A stretch of 64,000 nt of DNA from Hysterangium stoloniferum (lineage: Eukaryota > Basidiomycota > Agaricomycetes > Hysterangiales > Hysterangiaceae), in contig WHVD01000074.1 in NCBI GenBank assembly GCA_015178975.1, positions 351,212-415,211 of the forward strand, written 5' to 3'. The notes below the pieces were generated by a model. That model ran no database searches and was not told the DNA's origin. It saw only the letters and a program-made list of their open reading frames with translations. Positions 45,233 through 56,973 of the stretch are shown in pieces; positions within the stretch are counted from its first letter, which is position 1; each line of letters begins with the position of its first letter. The position numbers were made by a program, and so were the translations under genes.

Positions 45233-46400
45233 GCACTCCTCTTTGGAATATTGCCTTGCTTTATTGGGATTTTACTGCAAAGGTGAGTGCACTATGTCTA
45301 ATTTACCTTTAGGTACCTTTGATTTTATCTTCTTCTTTGTTGCTTACATTTCCTCATATGTTATATGGTTCCCATACTTCATATACATATGTCCCATTGA
45401 GCTGCTATGCCTCTCTCTGAGACTGGTATTGTACCCTAAACCCTAACAGCTGCATACATGCAGCTTTTCATCCTGGATGAAGACTTGAACCCACCCTATG
45501 CAAGCAAAATATGAACCCTATGTTCAACTCTATGTTCAAACCCTATGATATACATGTGAAAGCCCTACCCTACCCTACCCTATGTAAATGTGATCTGGTC
45601 CCTAGATGAACCCTACCAGACCTATATAACCCTAAGGTTTAAGTAGTGTGGTCCTTTCTTCAACTCACATCTGGGAAAATAAAATAAAATTCTAGGAAAT
45701 TGAGACAAATACCAGAAACATGTACAGTAATGGTCCAATTAACTCCATCAAATTCCTCAAACATATCCAGTAAATTTTTGCAAATGGAACTTATTACAAG
45801 TATTAATCTAACTAATCCTAATCAATTAATCAGATTAATCATAGATCAAATGACAGTTATTCAAATACAAAATAGAGATATGAACCAACATACAACATCT
45901 AGCTTCAATACCAGAGGACCCCACTACTAGAATTATAAAGAGAAATGGCTGAAGACTTGAGAGCAAAGGTTAACAGTATAGACAATACTCTGGAGAGACC
46001 AAAGATATTATCATGCAAGTTTAGGTTTCAAGATACAAAATGGGAATTCCAAGTCAATATTAAAACCAATAAGAAATAGTTGACAATATATTTATACTAA
46101 GAGAATCAATAACAAGAGAGATAAGTGGAATGGGTAAATGGAAGGGAAGTATGAATACAAAAAAATGGGGGTCCAGAATGTGCAGGAGTTGTCAATATGA
46201 TATCAAAGAATCAGCAGAGCCACATAGAGAGAAGGGAAGACCCAATGATAAGAAAGGGAGAACAATAAGCAGATTACCTGAGGATCCAATCATAGAATGC
46301 AAGGTTGTCCTGCTGGGTCAATAGAAGTATGATTTGTGATATTAGGTGAGGGTTTAGTAACATATGTGTCTCATAATCTCCACTTTGGAAAAATGTCAAG
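45233..46400. other. AT-rich fossil sequence, no gene recognised
   Basis: Contains a short CCCTA run (near 45570) and Asn/Thr/Gln-rich short ORFs with stops. Possibly decayed retroelement sequence, but no motif supports a family. Confidence 0.3.
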
Positions 46401-46409
46401 ATACTCATT

Positions 46410-46737
46410 TTGACTGAGGATATGCATGTAGATCTCACTGATCAAGAGAGTGCTCCATTTGCTCAGTGGCTTCTGGATATTGGACATGGAAAAGACATGC
46501 CTCTCAATCATATATTTAAAATGTCTAGACAAATGCTACATATGTGGACCAGCAGTAGAAAATTTAGTGTCAACTATCTTTCCAAATGTAAATGACCCTG
46601 AGGTTCTTACTAGTGAGTTTTTCTTGGAGTGGGCCATTCTCTGTCCTCAAAATTCAGCTGTAGACAAAGTCAAGGATATGATTTTGAAAAATTTCCAGGG
46701 ATTGGGAAAACCTACTACAGTGTCCACCAGGTTGTGA
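46410..46737 (+). pseudogene. Helitron-type PIF1 helicase fragment
   Basis: FAQWLLDIGHGKDMPLNHIF continues, after a frame change near 46540, as CGPAVENLVSTIFPNV, EFFLEWAILCPQNSAVDKV and ILKNFQG. This order matches the region of Helitron RepHel helicases between the early helicase motifs and the re-initiation segment. Helitrons are rolling-circle transposons. Neither Rep domain nor Helitron ends (TC...CTAG) were identified nearby, so it is an orphan fragment. Confidence 0.6.
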
Positions 46738-47431
46738 AGCAACTAAGTAAAGTTGTGGGGTGGTAGCATGGTGGGGGCTTACCCCCCACAGATCACAGCC
46801 TTGTATAAATGGAAAAAAAGGGAAGAAATCAACACTAACAGAGGATATGCATGTTCAACAAAGATCGCCAGTGACCTCACCGACAACTCAGAATGGAACT
46901 TCTGCTATAAAGGTTGTTCGTTTAAAAAGGCCAGAATAACTTCTCGTCTTTCCCCTCGAATAATACAACATAAATGACTATGTATGAAGGATGCATATCT
47001 CTTCTCCTGGCACAAATATCGCAAGTAGAACATGCGTTAAATGGCTGTTTTAAGAAGAGGTTAACGTAAATGGGCGTCTCCCAAGAAGTACCACGATTCA
47101 ACAGCGGTCTTCGCGAAGGCGGTTTGCCTCTGGCCGACGCCCGTGCCGATAAGGAACGTGCGCTACAGGCAGAATTGAGTACGGCTTTGAGCCTCTTTTT
47201 TTTTGTTTGACCGAAGCTGGCACAGCAAAGTCTTCTGAGTACAGCCTACGAGGCTACTGACAAGGGACGCTGTCGCGGTAGGAATAGAAGAGGATAATAG
47301 ATGCCAAATAACCTTTGATCAACGCGCGCCATTCGTTGGCCAACGTTGATTCTCGTGCACGACTTTGGGCGTTCATCCAAATGAAGCACATTTCCGTTGT
47401 TGCCGTTGGAATCCTCCAACCGACTCAGACC

Positions 47432-50400
47432 ATGTCTTCGCAGTATTCACAAGACCTTAGCTCCGCCGAATCACAGATACCGTTTGTCTCAGGTATTAAA
47501 TCAGAGTTTACACTTATTCTAAACTGAGGCACATAAACAGAGGGAGAAGGAACAACCAACCGTCAATCTTACATTCCATCAAGCCCAGTATCCAGTGCCG
47601 ATAATAGCTTAGAAAGCGAGGAGGATAACCCCTATAGCAAGCATGTTGAATCCGATTCAACCATATGGTCATTTTACCTGAAGGAAACGAGAGAAGAGGA
47701 CAAAGAGCTTGCCGCCTCATTGCAAGTCGGTCTCAACGATGTTCCCTTATTTGTATGGTTGAATATGTTCTCCTTTATTGCATATACAATTCATAGTTTC
47801 GCAGGGGGGCTTGTTTGGGGGGGTTATTACCGCTTTCCTGATCGAAAGTAGGAAGGATATACAGGTAGGTCCTGTTCAGGAATCGATCAAGCGGTGTAAA
47901 CTCATTTCGTTCTATCACCCCTCAGCCTTTTGAAGTCTCCAAATCAATCCTTATTGTCAACTATTTGTGGGTCATTAGTCTCGGTTTGGCTCTCTTCAGT
48001 GCGCTTTGTGCTCTACTTGGAAGGGGATGGCTGGTCAATTATATTCCTATATCGCTCGGAAGTCGCTCAAGTGATGCATGCCAACGTCTCCTTCGTGCTA
48101 AGAGAGCACAGCAATGGTGCCTCGAGTCAGTTGTCACTGGAATCCCGCTTTTGCTTCAACTAGCTCTCTTGCTTTTCTCTGTAGGCCTCGTCTTATCCAC
48201 ATGGAATAACAGCGTAGCTTTGGGCCTTCTTATACTTGTTTTCACCATATTTGTATCTACGCTATACATGCTCAGCACCCTATTGCCCTTGTTCTCCCCC
48301 GGTAGTCCGTTTCAGACGCCAATGTCACGATTTTTTCCAGCCGTCTCTGCGAGTGCAAAGTATGAGACGTCCACATCAGACTACTACGGGTCTTTTTCAC
48401 CGACAAGGACGTATACACTCAGCATTTCTGAATGGCTAGACGGCCTTTCTCGGTTCTTGGTCGAAACGCATCGCAAGCCTCAACGGGCCGAACTTGAAGC
48501 TGATATCCTAGCCTGGGTGATTGAAAAATCTACATCGGAAGAGGGGATTTACGAGGCGCTTAGGGCGGTAGCAGGTGCTAAACAATCTGAACAGTTGCGG
48601 ATTGCCTTGTGCCAACGGGCTGTCACGGAGAAATTGTGCAAAATTTTGGAGAACTGCTTTGACACCGCGGGCGTCGTCACTGTCCGTGATGCAGCACTTG
48701 CGGAAGTTTCTCTCCTTGCAATGTCACGATTCCTATCGCCGTCAACAGACAAACTCAAGGACAAAGAGTACCTTACGCCCTTCAAAACACTCCTAGATAA
48801 TGGGAGACCATTACATCGGTTGGACAATTTAGATCCTTGCGTAAAGACGTTGGGGTGGGCGGTTCATCTTGGGATTTGGGTAAATATGGATGTCGACAGC
48901 CCAGAGGTGCCGACAGGCCGACACATTCAAACGGTGGCCAATATGGGTGCAGCACCATACGAACGAAGGACATTGATGATGGCGGTTATGGATGGAGCAT
49001 TGTCAGAAAAGAAGGGCTTACGTACAACATGCGAAGGGTTAATGGTGGCATATTGGTATCTTAGTAGGGACTTTTTTCCATGGCTCCGGGAAAGCAATTG
49101 ATTGATAAGCAGCGGATTGCCGGAGAATGCTCAAAGAAAAGGGTTTCATACCTGGTAAACTATGGAGTTGTCATAAGTCAAAACGCACCTAATGTATTAT
49201 CATAACAGGAAAAAAAGGGGAATGGATGAAGAAAGCAATTGAAAACGCAGATGATCCTGATGAGCGATTACTATTGGAGTGTGGTGAGAAGATGCCAAGT
49301 GGAGAAGGGGTGCGATATAATATTCACCGGTGTTCAGCTAGATTCCCAACTGGCATCGTTGGTGCTATTCCCAACATTGCTGCACTGTTGAAGGACTCTG
49401 ACAACTTCATTCGATCAAGTGGAGTATCGGCCCTGGCGAAGTTTTCAGAGCAAGGTACGGTGTGATAATGAGATCGCAACCCATTTGACTTTTGACCACA
49501 GCCGAATGTCGAGCCGCCATTGCCCCTGCCATTCCCGACATTATTGCACTGTTGAAGGAGTCCGACCATTCCGTTCGATCAAGCACAGTATCGGCCCTGG
49601 CGAAGTTTTCAGAGCAAGGTGCGGTGTGGGATAATGGGATCGGAATCCAGCTGACCTTGCCCGCAGCCGAATTTCGAGCGGACATTGCGCCTGCCATTTC
49701 CGACATTGTTGCACTCTTGAAAGACTCCAACGGTTCCTTGCGACCAAGGACCTTTTCTGAATGGTTAACGGCCGGCGACGATTCCTTTCGATCAAGTACA
49801 GTGTCGGCCCTGGCGAAGTTTTCAGAGCAAGGTGCGGTGTGTGATAATGGGATGGGAATCCGGCTGACATTTGACCACAGCCGAATTCCGAGCCGCCATT
49901 GCGCCTGCCATTCCCGACATTATTGCACTGTTGAAGGACTTCGACGATTCCGTTCAATCAAGCACAGTGTCGGCCCTGACGAAGTTTTCAGAACAAGGTG
50001 CGGTGTATGATAATGGGATGGGAATCCAGCTGATATTTGACCACAGCCGATTTTGGAGCAGCCATTGCGGATGTCATCCCTGATATTGTTGCACTGTTGA
50101 AGGACTCTAGCTATTATGTTCTATTACGTGCAGTATCGGCTCTGGCGAAAGTTTCAGAGCAAGGTGCGGTGTGTGATAATGGGATGGGAATCCAGCTGAC
50201 ATTTGGTCGCAGCCCAACTTCGAGCCGCCATTGCGGGTGTTATTTCCGATATTATTGCACTGTTGAAGGACTCTGACTATTCCGTTCGATCAAAGACTGT
50301 TTTGGCGATGGCGATGGTTTTAGATCAAGGTGCGGTGGGTTATAATGGGATGGGAATTTAGTTGACATTTGACCACAGCTGAATTTCGAGCGGCCATTGC

Positions 50401-53400
50401 CCCTGCGATTCCCGATATTATTGCACTGTTGAAGGATTCTCACACGTTTCTTAGATCAGGGGCAGTATCAGCCCTGGGGGAGGTTTCAGAGCAAAGTACG
50501 GTGTGTGACAGTGAGATGGGAATCCGGCTGACATTTGGACACAGCCGAATTTCGAGCCGCCATTGTGCCTGCCGTTCCCGATATTGTTGCACTGTTGAAG
50601 GATTCTGACAATCACGTTAGATCAATCACAGCATACACCCTGGCGAGGTTTTCAGAGCAAGGTGTGGTGTGTGATAATGGGATGGGAATCCAGCTGACAT
50701 TTGACCACAGCCGAATTTCGAGCCGCCATTTCCCCTGCCATTCAGGACATGGTTGCACTATTGAAGCATACTGATCGTTTCGTTCGATCAAGCGCAGTAG
50801 GATCCCTGGCTATTGTCTTAACGCAAGGTGCAGTGTGTTGGAATGGGATGTGAATCCAGCTGACATTTGACCACAGCCGAATTTAGAGCCGCCATTCCCC
50901 CTACCATTCCCAGTATTGTTGCACTGTTGAAGGATTCTGACTCGTTCGTTAGATCAAAGGCAGTATCGGCCCTGGCGAAGTTCTCAGAGCAAGGTGCGGT
51001 GTATGATAATGGGATGGGAATCCAGCTAACATTTGACCACAGCCGAATTTCGACCCACCATTGAGAATGCCATTCCTGGAATTGTTGCACTGTTAAACGA
51101 TTCTGACGAATTCGTTAGATCAAGCACAGGATCGGCCCTGGCGGAGGTTTCAAAACAAGGTGATCCAATAAATCTTGTTGAAAGATTTGTCTCATGTCTC
51201 CATAGGGGAGTTTCTCCCTCTCGTTAGGGTTAGCATACTCGCGGCTATAGGTCTCTCTGACAAAACGCGACCCACCCTGCGTGAGTTATCTTGAAACCCA
51301 CTTCGAAGCCGGCACATCCCCTCTTTTTCCCCATCTCATTCTGATCCATATCGCGGTAATCTAGCAAATACGCAAAATATACCATACTTCTTTGGATTAT
51401 CAACCCGTCCTCTGTCGTCAATTGTGGATCTCTTCCAAGGTACCGATAATATTACGCGTAGTAAAGACATCAAAATCGTTCAATGCCTAACAATGACATG
51501 TACGTGAAGAGAGGTAGTATCTTGTTCATTCATTAATTTCTTCACCACTTTCAAGCGCGGAATTTTGACCTTCCCTTATCCAGGTTAGACCTCACAGTGC
51601 AAAAAGGAAAGTTAGCTCTTGGAAAGGTGCTCACTGCTCTCAATATGTTTGGTCCGTGCAACAATTCAATATAAATTGCCGTAATTCATGGACTTGCAGA
51701 CGCATTTGGACCCGCCGTTACCCATGCCATTCCGGACATTCTTGCACTGTTGAAAGACTATGACAATTCCGTTCGATCAAGCACAGTATCGGCCCTAGCC
51801 AAGGTTTCAGAGCAAGGTATCATGTGTGATAACAGGATGCGAATCCAGCTAACATTTGACCACAGGCAGATTTCGAGCCGCCATTGCGCCTGCCATTCCC
51901 GACATTATTGCATTGTTGAAGGACTCCGACCATTATGTTCAATTAGAGACACTATCGGCCCTGGCAATGTTTTCAGAGCAAGGTGCTGTGCATGAAAATG
52001 GGATGGGAATCCAGCTGACATTTGACCACAGCCGAATTTCGACCCACCATTGCGGATGCCATTCCTGGCATTGTTGCACTGTTAACAGATTCTGATGATT
52101 ACATTAGATCAACTGGAGCATCGGCACTGGCGACGTTTTCAGCCCAAGGTGAGGTGTGTGATAATGGGATGGGAATCCAGCTGACATTTGATGGGAGCTA
52201 AATTTCGAGCCGCCATTGCGCCTGCCATTCCCGACATTGTTGCACTGTTGAAGGATCCTGAATGGTTCGTTAAATCAAACGCAGTATCGGCCCTGGCGAA
52301 GTTTTCAGAGCAAAGTGCGGTGCGTGATAATGGGATGGGAATCCAGCTGACATTTGACGACAGCTGAATTTCGAGCCGCCATTGTGCATGCCATTCCAGA
52401 TATTGTTGCACTGTTGAAGGATCCTGACTGGTTCGTTAAATCAGACGCAGTATCGGCCCTGGCGAATTTTTCAGAGCAAGGTGTGATGTGTGATAATGGA
52501 ATGGGAATCCAGCTGACATTTGACCACAGCCGAATTTCGACCCATCATTGTGGATGCCATTCCTCGCATTGTTGCACTGTTAAAAGATTCTGACGATTTC
52601 ATTCGATCAAGGGGAGCATTGGCCGTGGCGATGTTTTCAGACCAAGGTGCGGTGTGTGATAATGGGGGCATCCAGCTGACATTTGACGACAGCTGAATTT
52701 CGAGCCGCCATTACGCCTGCCATTCCCGACATTATTGAATTGTTGAAAGACTCCGACCATTCCGTTCGATCAAGCACAGTATCGGCCTTGGCGAAGTTTT
52801 CAGAGCAAGGTGCGGTGGGTGATAATGGATCAGAATCCAGCCGACATTTTACCACAGCCGAATTTCGAACCGCCATTGCCCCTGCCATTCCCGACATTAT
52901 CGCATTGTTGAAAGACTACGACCATTCCGTTCGATCAAGCACAGTATCGGCCTTGGCGAAGTTTTCAAAGCAAGGTGCGGTGGGTGATAATGGGATCAGA
53001 ATCCAGCTGACATTTTTCCACAGCCGAATTTCGAGCCGTCATTGCCCCTGCCATTCCCGACATTGTTGCACTGTTAAAGGACTCTGACGAGGTCGTTCGA
53101 TCAAGGGGAGTATCGGAACTGGCGAAATTTTCAGAGCAAAGTGCGGTGGGTGATAATGGATCAGAATCCAGCTGACATTTTACCACAGCCGAATTTCGAG
53201 CCGTCATTGCCCCTGTCATTCCCGACATTGTTGCACTGTTAAAGGACCCTCAGGAGTTCGTTCGATCAAGGGGGGCATTGGCACTGGCGAAGGTTTCAGA
53301 GCAAGGTGCGATGTGTGATAATGGGATCGGATTCCGGCTGACATTAGACCACAGCGGAATTTCGACCCGTCATTGCGCGTTTCATTCCCGCCATTGTTGC

Positions 53401-53985
53401 CCTGTTGGAAGACGCACATTTTCAAACTCAAACAAATGTTCTGGACCTGCTCGTTCAGCTAGCAGCCCATGGTGTGTGCTTTGACACGCAAGTCAACATC
53501 TCCTCAATGTTTTCAAAGATTGTCTTCGCGAAGCTATTATTGGTTGTAAATTAGAACGTCACTGCATATCCCTTGTCAATAGCGACGAGGACGAAGTCGT
53601 TTCAAATGTTGGAAAATTGTTTGTGGCTTTTGCTGAACGTGGTAAGCTTTAATTGTTTCCTCCAGTGACTCGTTTTACCGTCTTGCAGGTTACTTTACCG
53701 ACATGAAGCTACACATAGTCATCTCTGCATTGTGCCACTTATATTTACCTGAACCACCTCTGCAACCTCGTGCTATGCTGATTGAAATCCTCTTGAAATC
53801 TAGTAAGTGTTTACCTCATCGAGTTGTGATGAATACCGATCTTGGTAGCTTGTACAAGCCATACTGTTCTTGAAGTTGCTCATATTTCATCCTTCATAAT
53901 ACATTTCATGGAGGATATTTCTGCTGAGCGCATTCGGGCTTTCATCGTGCAAATGGATAGACACGGACTATTAACAACATTGTAG
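47432..53985 (+). CDS. DUF6535 membrane protein with a large HEAT-repeat array (34 exons)
   Basis: Exons 47432-47492, 47541-47752, 47805-47864, 47926-49063, 49113-49154, 49209-49283, eleven HEAT exons (49338-51159), 51206-51280, 51365-51499, 51589-51651, eleven HEAT exons (51700-53471), 53519-53641, 53689-53802 and 53849-53985. They total 4,857 nt, in frame, about 1,618 residues. The N-terminus (WSFYLKETREEDKELAASL, LFGGVITAFLIES) and several hydrophobic helices (IVNYLWVISLGLALFSALCA; GIPLLLQLALLLFSVGLVLS) fit DUF6535. HEAT units are 39 residues, for example EFRAAIAPAIPDIIALLKD then a variable loop and RSSTVSALAKFSEQ. From exon 4 on, all introns are phase 1. The start is the first ATG in frame with the DUF6535 exon. 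Function is unknown; repeat-mediated binding is inferred. The mid-array exons (51365-51651) are the least certain. Confidence 0.75.
49338..51159 (+). repeat. HEAT exon-intron array A, 11 units of about 166 bp
   Basis: Ten exons of exactly 117 bp and one of 165 bp (49667-49831), separated by 47-49 bp introns of nearly one sequence (GTGCGGTGTGTGATAATGGG at the 5' end; CTGACATTTGACCACAG at the 3' end, including a CTGAC branch site). Confidence 0.92.
51700..53471 (+). repeat. HEAT exon-intron array B, 11 units of about 166 bp
   Basis: Eleven exons of exactly 117 bp with the same intron family (46-49 bp). Units 52693-52809 and 52858-52974 are almost identical to 49502-49618, indicating recent unit exchange. 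The last unit is strongly diverged. Confidence 0.92.
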
Positions 53986-54920
53986 TCTCACATAGTTTGT
54001 GAAGTAGAATGGTGAAAAATCCAGTCCACCGTTGTATATGGTTTACGCCAGATCCACATGTATTCGCTACATTGTCCCATTTGTTGTTCCCTCATATATT
54101 TCTTGCGTCCCTTCGGAAATGGTATCCCTGGTGAGAATCGACACGTACCCATTACTAACGGGTAGATTAGATCCTGAAATTTCATATCGGATGAGATCTG
54201 TTAGATTTAGTGATTCGGCACATTAGCTACATGCTGTGTACCATTCTGGGCATAGCTAATGTTGGTTATCACACCTGTAGCTAGCTATTTTACCCTGGCT
54301 AATTATCATACTGTACACTGACTATCGTCGATTGGAGTCATCCCTTGGTTTTCAGCATGTTCAGATGTCGCAGACAGGTTGCCCCGACCTCACTCGATCA
54401 ATAACATAATACCTTTAAGCGGTGGAACGGTAGGTGAATCCAGCTGGGTACGATAGATGCACTGCTAAGATGATCGAATAGCTACCCGAGAGCTCAATAG
54501 AACTTAGGCGGTGGACACATTGGTGAGCAACTGTATCATCAAAGGTCGGAGTCACTTACTGGAAAGTGGGTGATGAAGGAGTGAGGTCCCCAGAAATAAG
54601 CATGTCCTGACTGCCCCCAATGGCAAATAATCCTGTTTCAACTGGGCACTGGGATCACATTGCAAATGGGGTGATGGCTGCATCAACACCTATGTATGCA
54701 TCATCTGCTTTGAGGAGAGCCACAGAGTAGGAGCCTGCAGACATCTCTGGCCCAAGAAGGGTCACAATGCTGCTCAACCCCATCAAAGTGGTGTATACAT
54801 TAAGTAAATATGGCATATCCAGGACTAGCAGACCATTAGAGGAGGCTTAATGAATGGGTTTGGTATTGAGGTGAAGGATCATATACAGTGACTCACAAAA
54901 TGTTAAAAGTGTAGATAATG
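53986..54920. other. Intergenic, nothing recognised
   Basis: Only short ORFs with no motif. Confidence 0.4.
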
Positions 54921-54923
54921 AAT

Positions 54924-54993
54924 GGCCAGACTGGGAATTGAACCCAGGGCTTCTACATATATAGAAAGGGTGTTACCATTACACCACCTGACC
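54924..54993 (-). tRNA. tRNA-like sequence, possibly a pseudogene
   Basis: On the minus strand the acceptor GGTCAGG pairs with TCTGGCC, the D stem GTGT with ACAC around AATGGTA (A box), and the T arm CTGGG-TTCAATT-CCCAG (B box) is perfect. The anticodon arm (CTTTC TATATAT GTAGA) pairs badly, so the anticodon is uncertain. It could be a tRNA with a decayed arm or a tRNA-derived repeat. Confidence 0.5.
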
Positions 54994-55509
54994 TTTGGAG
55001 ACGCTGCTAGCATTACTCAATCTAATACAAAATTGTCTCAATGTTTTATACTTTTTGATTGTTTGATGAATAACTTGAGAGCATCAACAGATATAAACAA
55101 AGTGTTGGTGTATCAAACATAGTGTTTGATCATGGCTATACCACAAAAAAAGAATTATGCAACTCCCATCAATATTCATTGAGATATGGGGTTACCGACT
55201 GAACTGGGTTATTAATTCAGCTGGGGCCCACCTTGGGGCACATGAGGATTTTCTCACTGTACGTGCAATGAGTATTGTGGGCTCTGAAGTCATGTGTGGA
55301 CGAGCGAGTATTGTATGGGAAGTTGTCAAGCTACTGGACCGTCAGAGGCGAGATAAGGTATGTGTAACAGTTTAATGTAACGTTTGGACTGGTTCAACTT
55401 TTAATAGAAAGTGTATGTTTTGAAACAAGGCTGGCAGCGGTTTGAAGAGTTAGAGTCAATCTCGGGTGAGCCCTTTGAGGCAAGGGTGCATTGGATGGCA
55501 GGTCTACAC

Positions 55510-56526
55510 TGTTAAGTTCCGGATCTCGGGGCAGAATTTCCAATGGATATTCCGGACACTTCCCAGAAATATGTCCTCGGAGTTTCGGAGAATTAGTCTG
55601 GGAGTTTCCGGGGATTAGTAACGGGAGTATCGGAATATTACCAGAGTACAGATGGACTTGGCTTCAGCTTATGTGCTGCACCCTCATGCACTCACTCGGG
55701 TGTCCATATTTCAGAGGATGAATATATGTTGGAATGTTTATGGATACTTGGAAGTTCCGGGAGTTCCGGATATCCGGAGTCCAGAGAGTTCTGAAGATTG
55801 AGCGTACAGAAAGACAGAAGAGATACAAACTAATTCGAGATTAAAACTAAAGAGTAAGTACATGGCTATGGAAGACTATATAGATGTTCCAGTAATTGTA
55901 CTACAAATCTAGAAGTATAATAAGACAGATTAGGACGAAGATTCTGAAATGGGAATACAGCAAGAACAATAAACAAGCAAATGAATAACTGTTAACCTGT
56001 CAGTTACTAAATACGGAACAAGGATGAGGTTCAGAAATATGGAAAATACAAATGTTCCATAGTCGGAAGTCGGGTCGGATTTTGAGGTGGATGTCAGAAA
56101 GTCGGATCGGAGACTTGGGTGGGAGTCTGACCGGATGTCTGACTGGAAGTCTGACCGGAAGTCTGACCGGAAGTCTGACCAGAAGTCTGACCGGAAGTCT
56201 GACCGGAAGTCTGACCAGAAGTCTGACCAGAAGTCTGACCGGAAGTCTGACCGGAAGTCTGACTGGGAGTCTGACCGGGAGTCTGACCGGGAGCCCGACT
56301 GGGAGTCTGACTGGGAGTCTGACTGGGAGTCTGACCGGGAGTCTGACCGGGAGTCTGACCGGGAGTCTGACCGGGAGTCTGACCGGGAGTTTGACTAGAA
56401 GTCTTGAAGGGATGAGGGTCGGGTTCCAGTGGAATCTGGATCTTGATACTGGTCCAGAAGATGGTTCGGACCCAGAGATAATATCCGGGAAATACTCTGA
56501 AGAGTTTCCGGGAACGGATCTTTACA
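55510..56526 (-). repeat. Solo LTR of the second family (1,017 bp), target duplication TACAC
   Basis: TGTTAAGTTCC...ATCTTTACA, with TACAC at 55505-55509 and 56527-56531. Removing it restores the kinase reading frame (MAGLH|QGRIYSS). It carries a 12-bp minisatellite. Confidence 0.88.
56108..56396 (+). repeat. 12-bp minisatellite inside the solo LTR, about 24 copies
   Basis: Unit CTGACCGGAAGT / CTGACCGGGAGT. Frames remain open (SDRK-type repeats) but are not genes. The sister LTR at 39720-40784 has only isolated related motifs. Confidence 0.9.
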
Positions 56527-56973
56527 TACACCAAGGTCGGATTTATTCCTCTGAGCACGTGTTGTCAAATAATGGTGTGCTGGACACTACTTTGGAACAC
56601 ATCCGCAAAGGTTTAGGTGGAAATAACGAGGAGCGACCATTGTCTATGCCAACTAGTAAATGCAAGCATATCAACTCCCTCATCCAGAATGATATCGATC
56701 AAGAGTCAAACTTACACAAGCAAATTGTGATTCAAAATGGGCAATTCGAGTATCAAAGTCGGGATCAGTACCTGGTGTCCCATGTTTTGACTCGGATCAT
56801 AATGGAAACTTGGGGCTGGCCTATCAAGTACTTTAAGGATAACTTGGAGCTTCTGACTGTAATTTGAGATGTGGTGCAAGGTTCATTATTGTGCATATGT
56901 TTTTTTGTGACGGTTTTATTGAAATGGTTATGTGTTAGATCATAAGGATTTCTATCTCAGCGGTGTCCTTCAT

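Noticed and set aside
45560..45600. CCCTA run considered as an interstitial telomere
   Set aside because: Only three or four imperfect copies and not TTAGGG-type in register; too short.
49338..53471. HEAT locus considered as a CRISPR-like or satellite array, or as many short genes each starting M-T-T-A
   Set aside because: Unit periodicity is explained by 117-bp exons plus introns of about 49 bp with consistent splice sites; the short ORFs begin inside the intron ends.
56087..56867. Continuous Asp/Ser/Lys or Thr/Gly repeat ORF
   Set aside because: It is the 12-bp LTR minisatellite read through into kinase sequence, not a protein gene.
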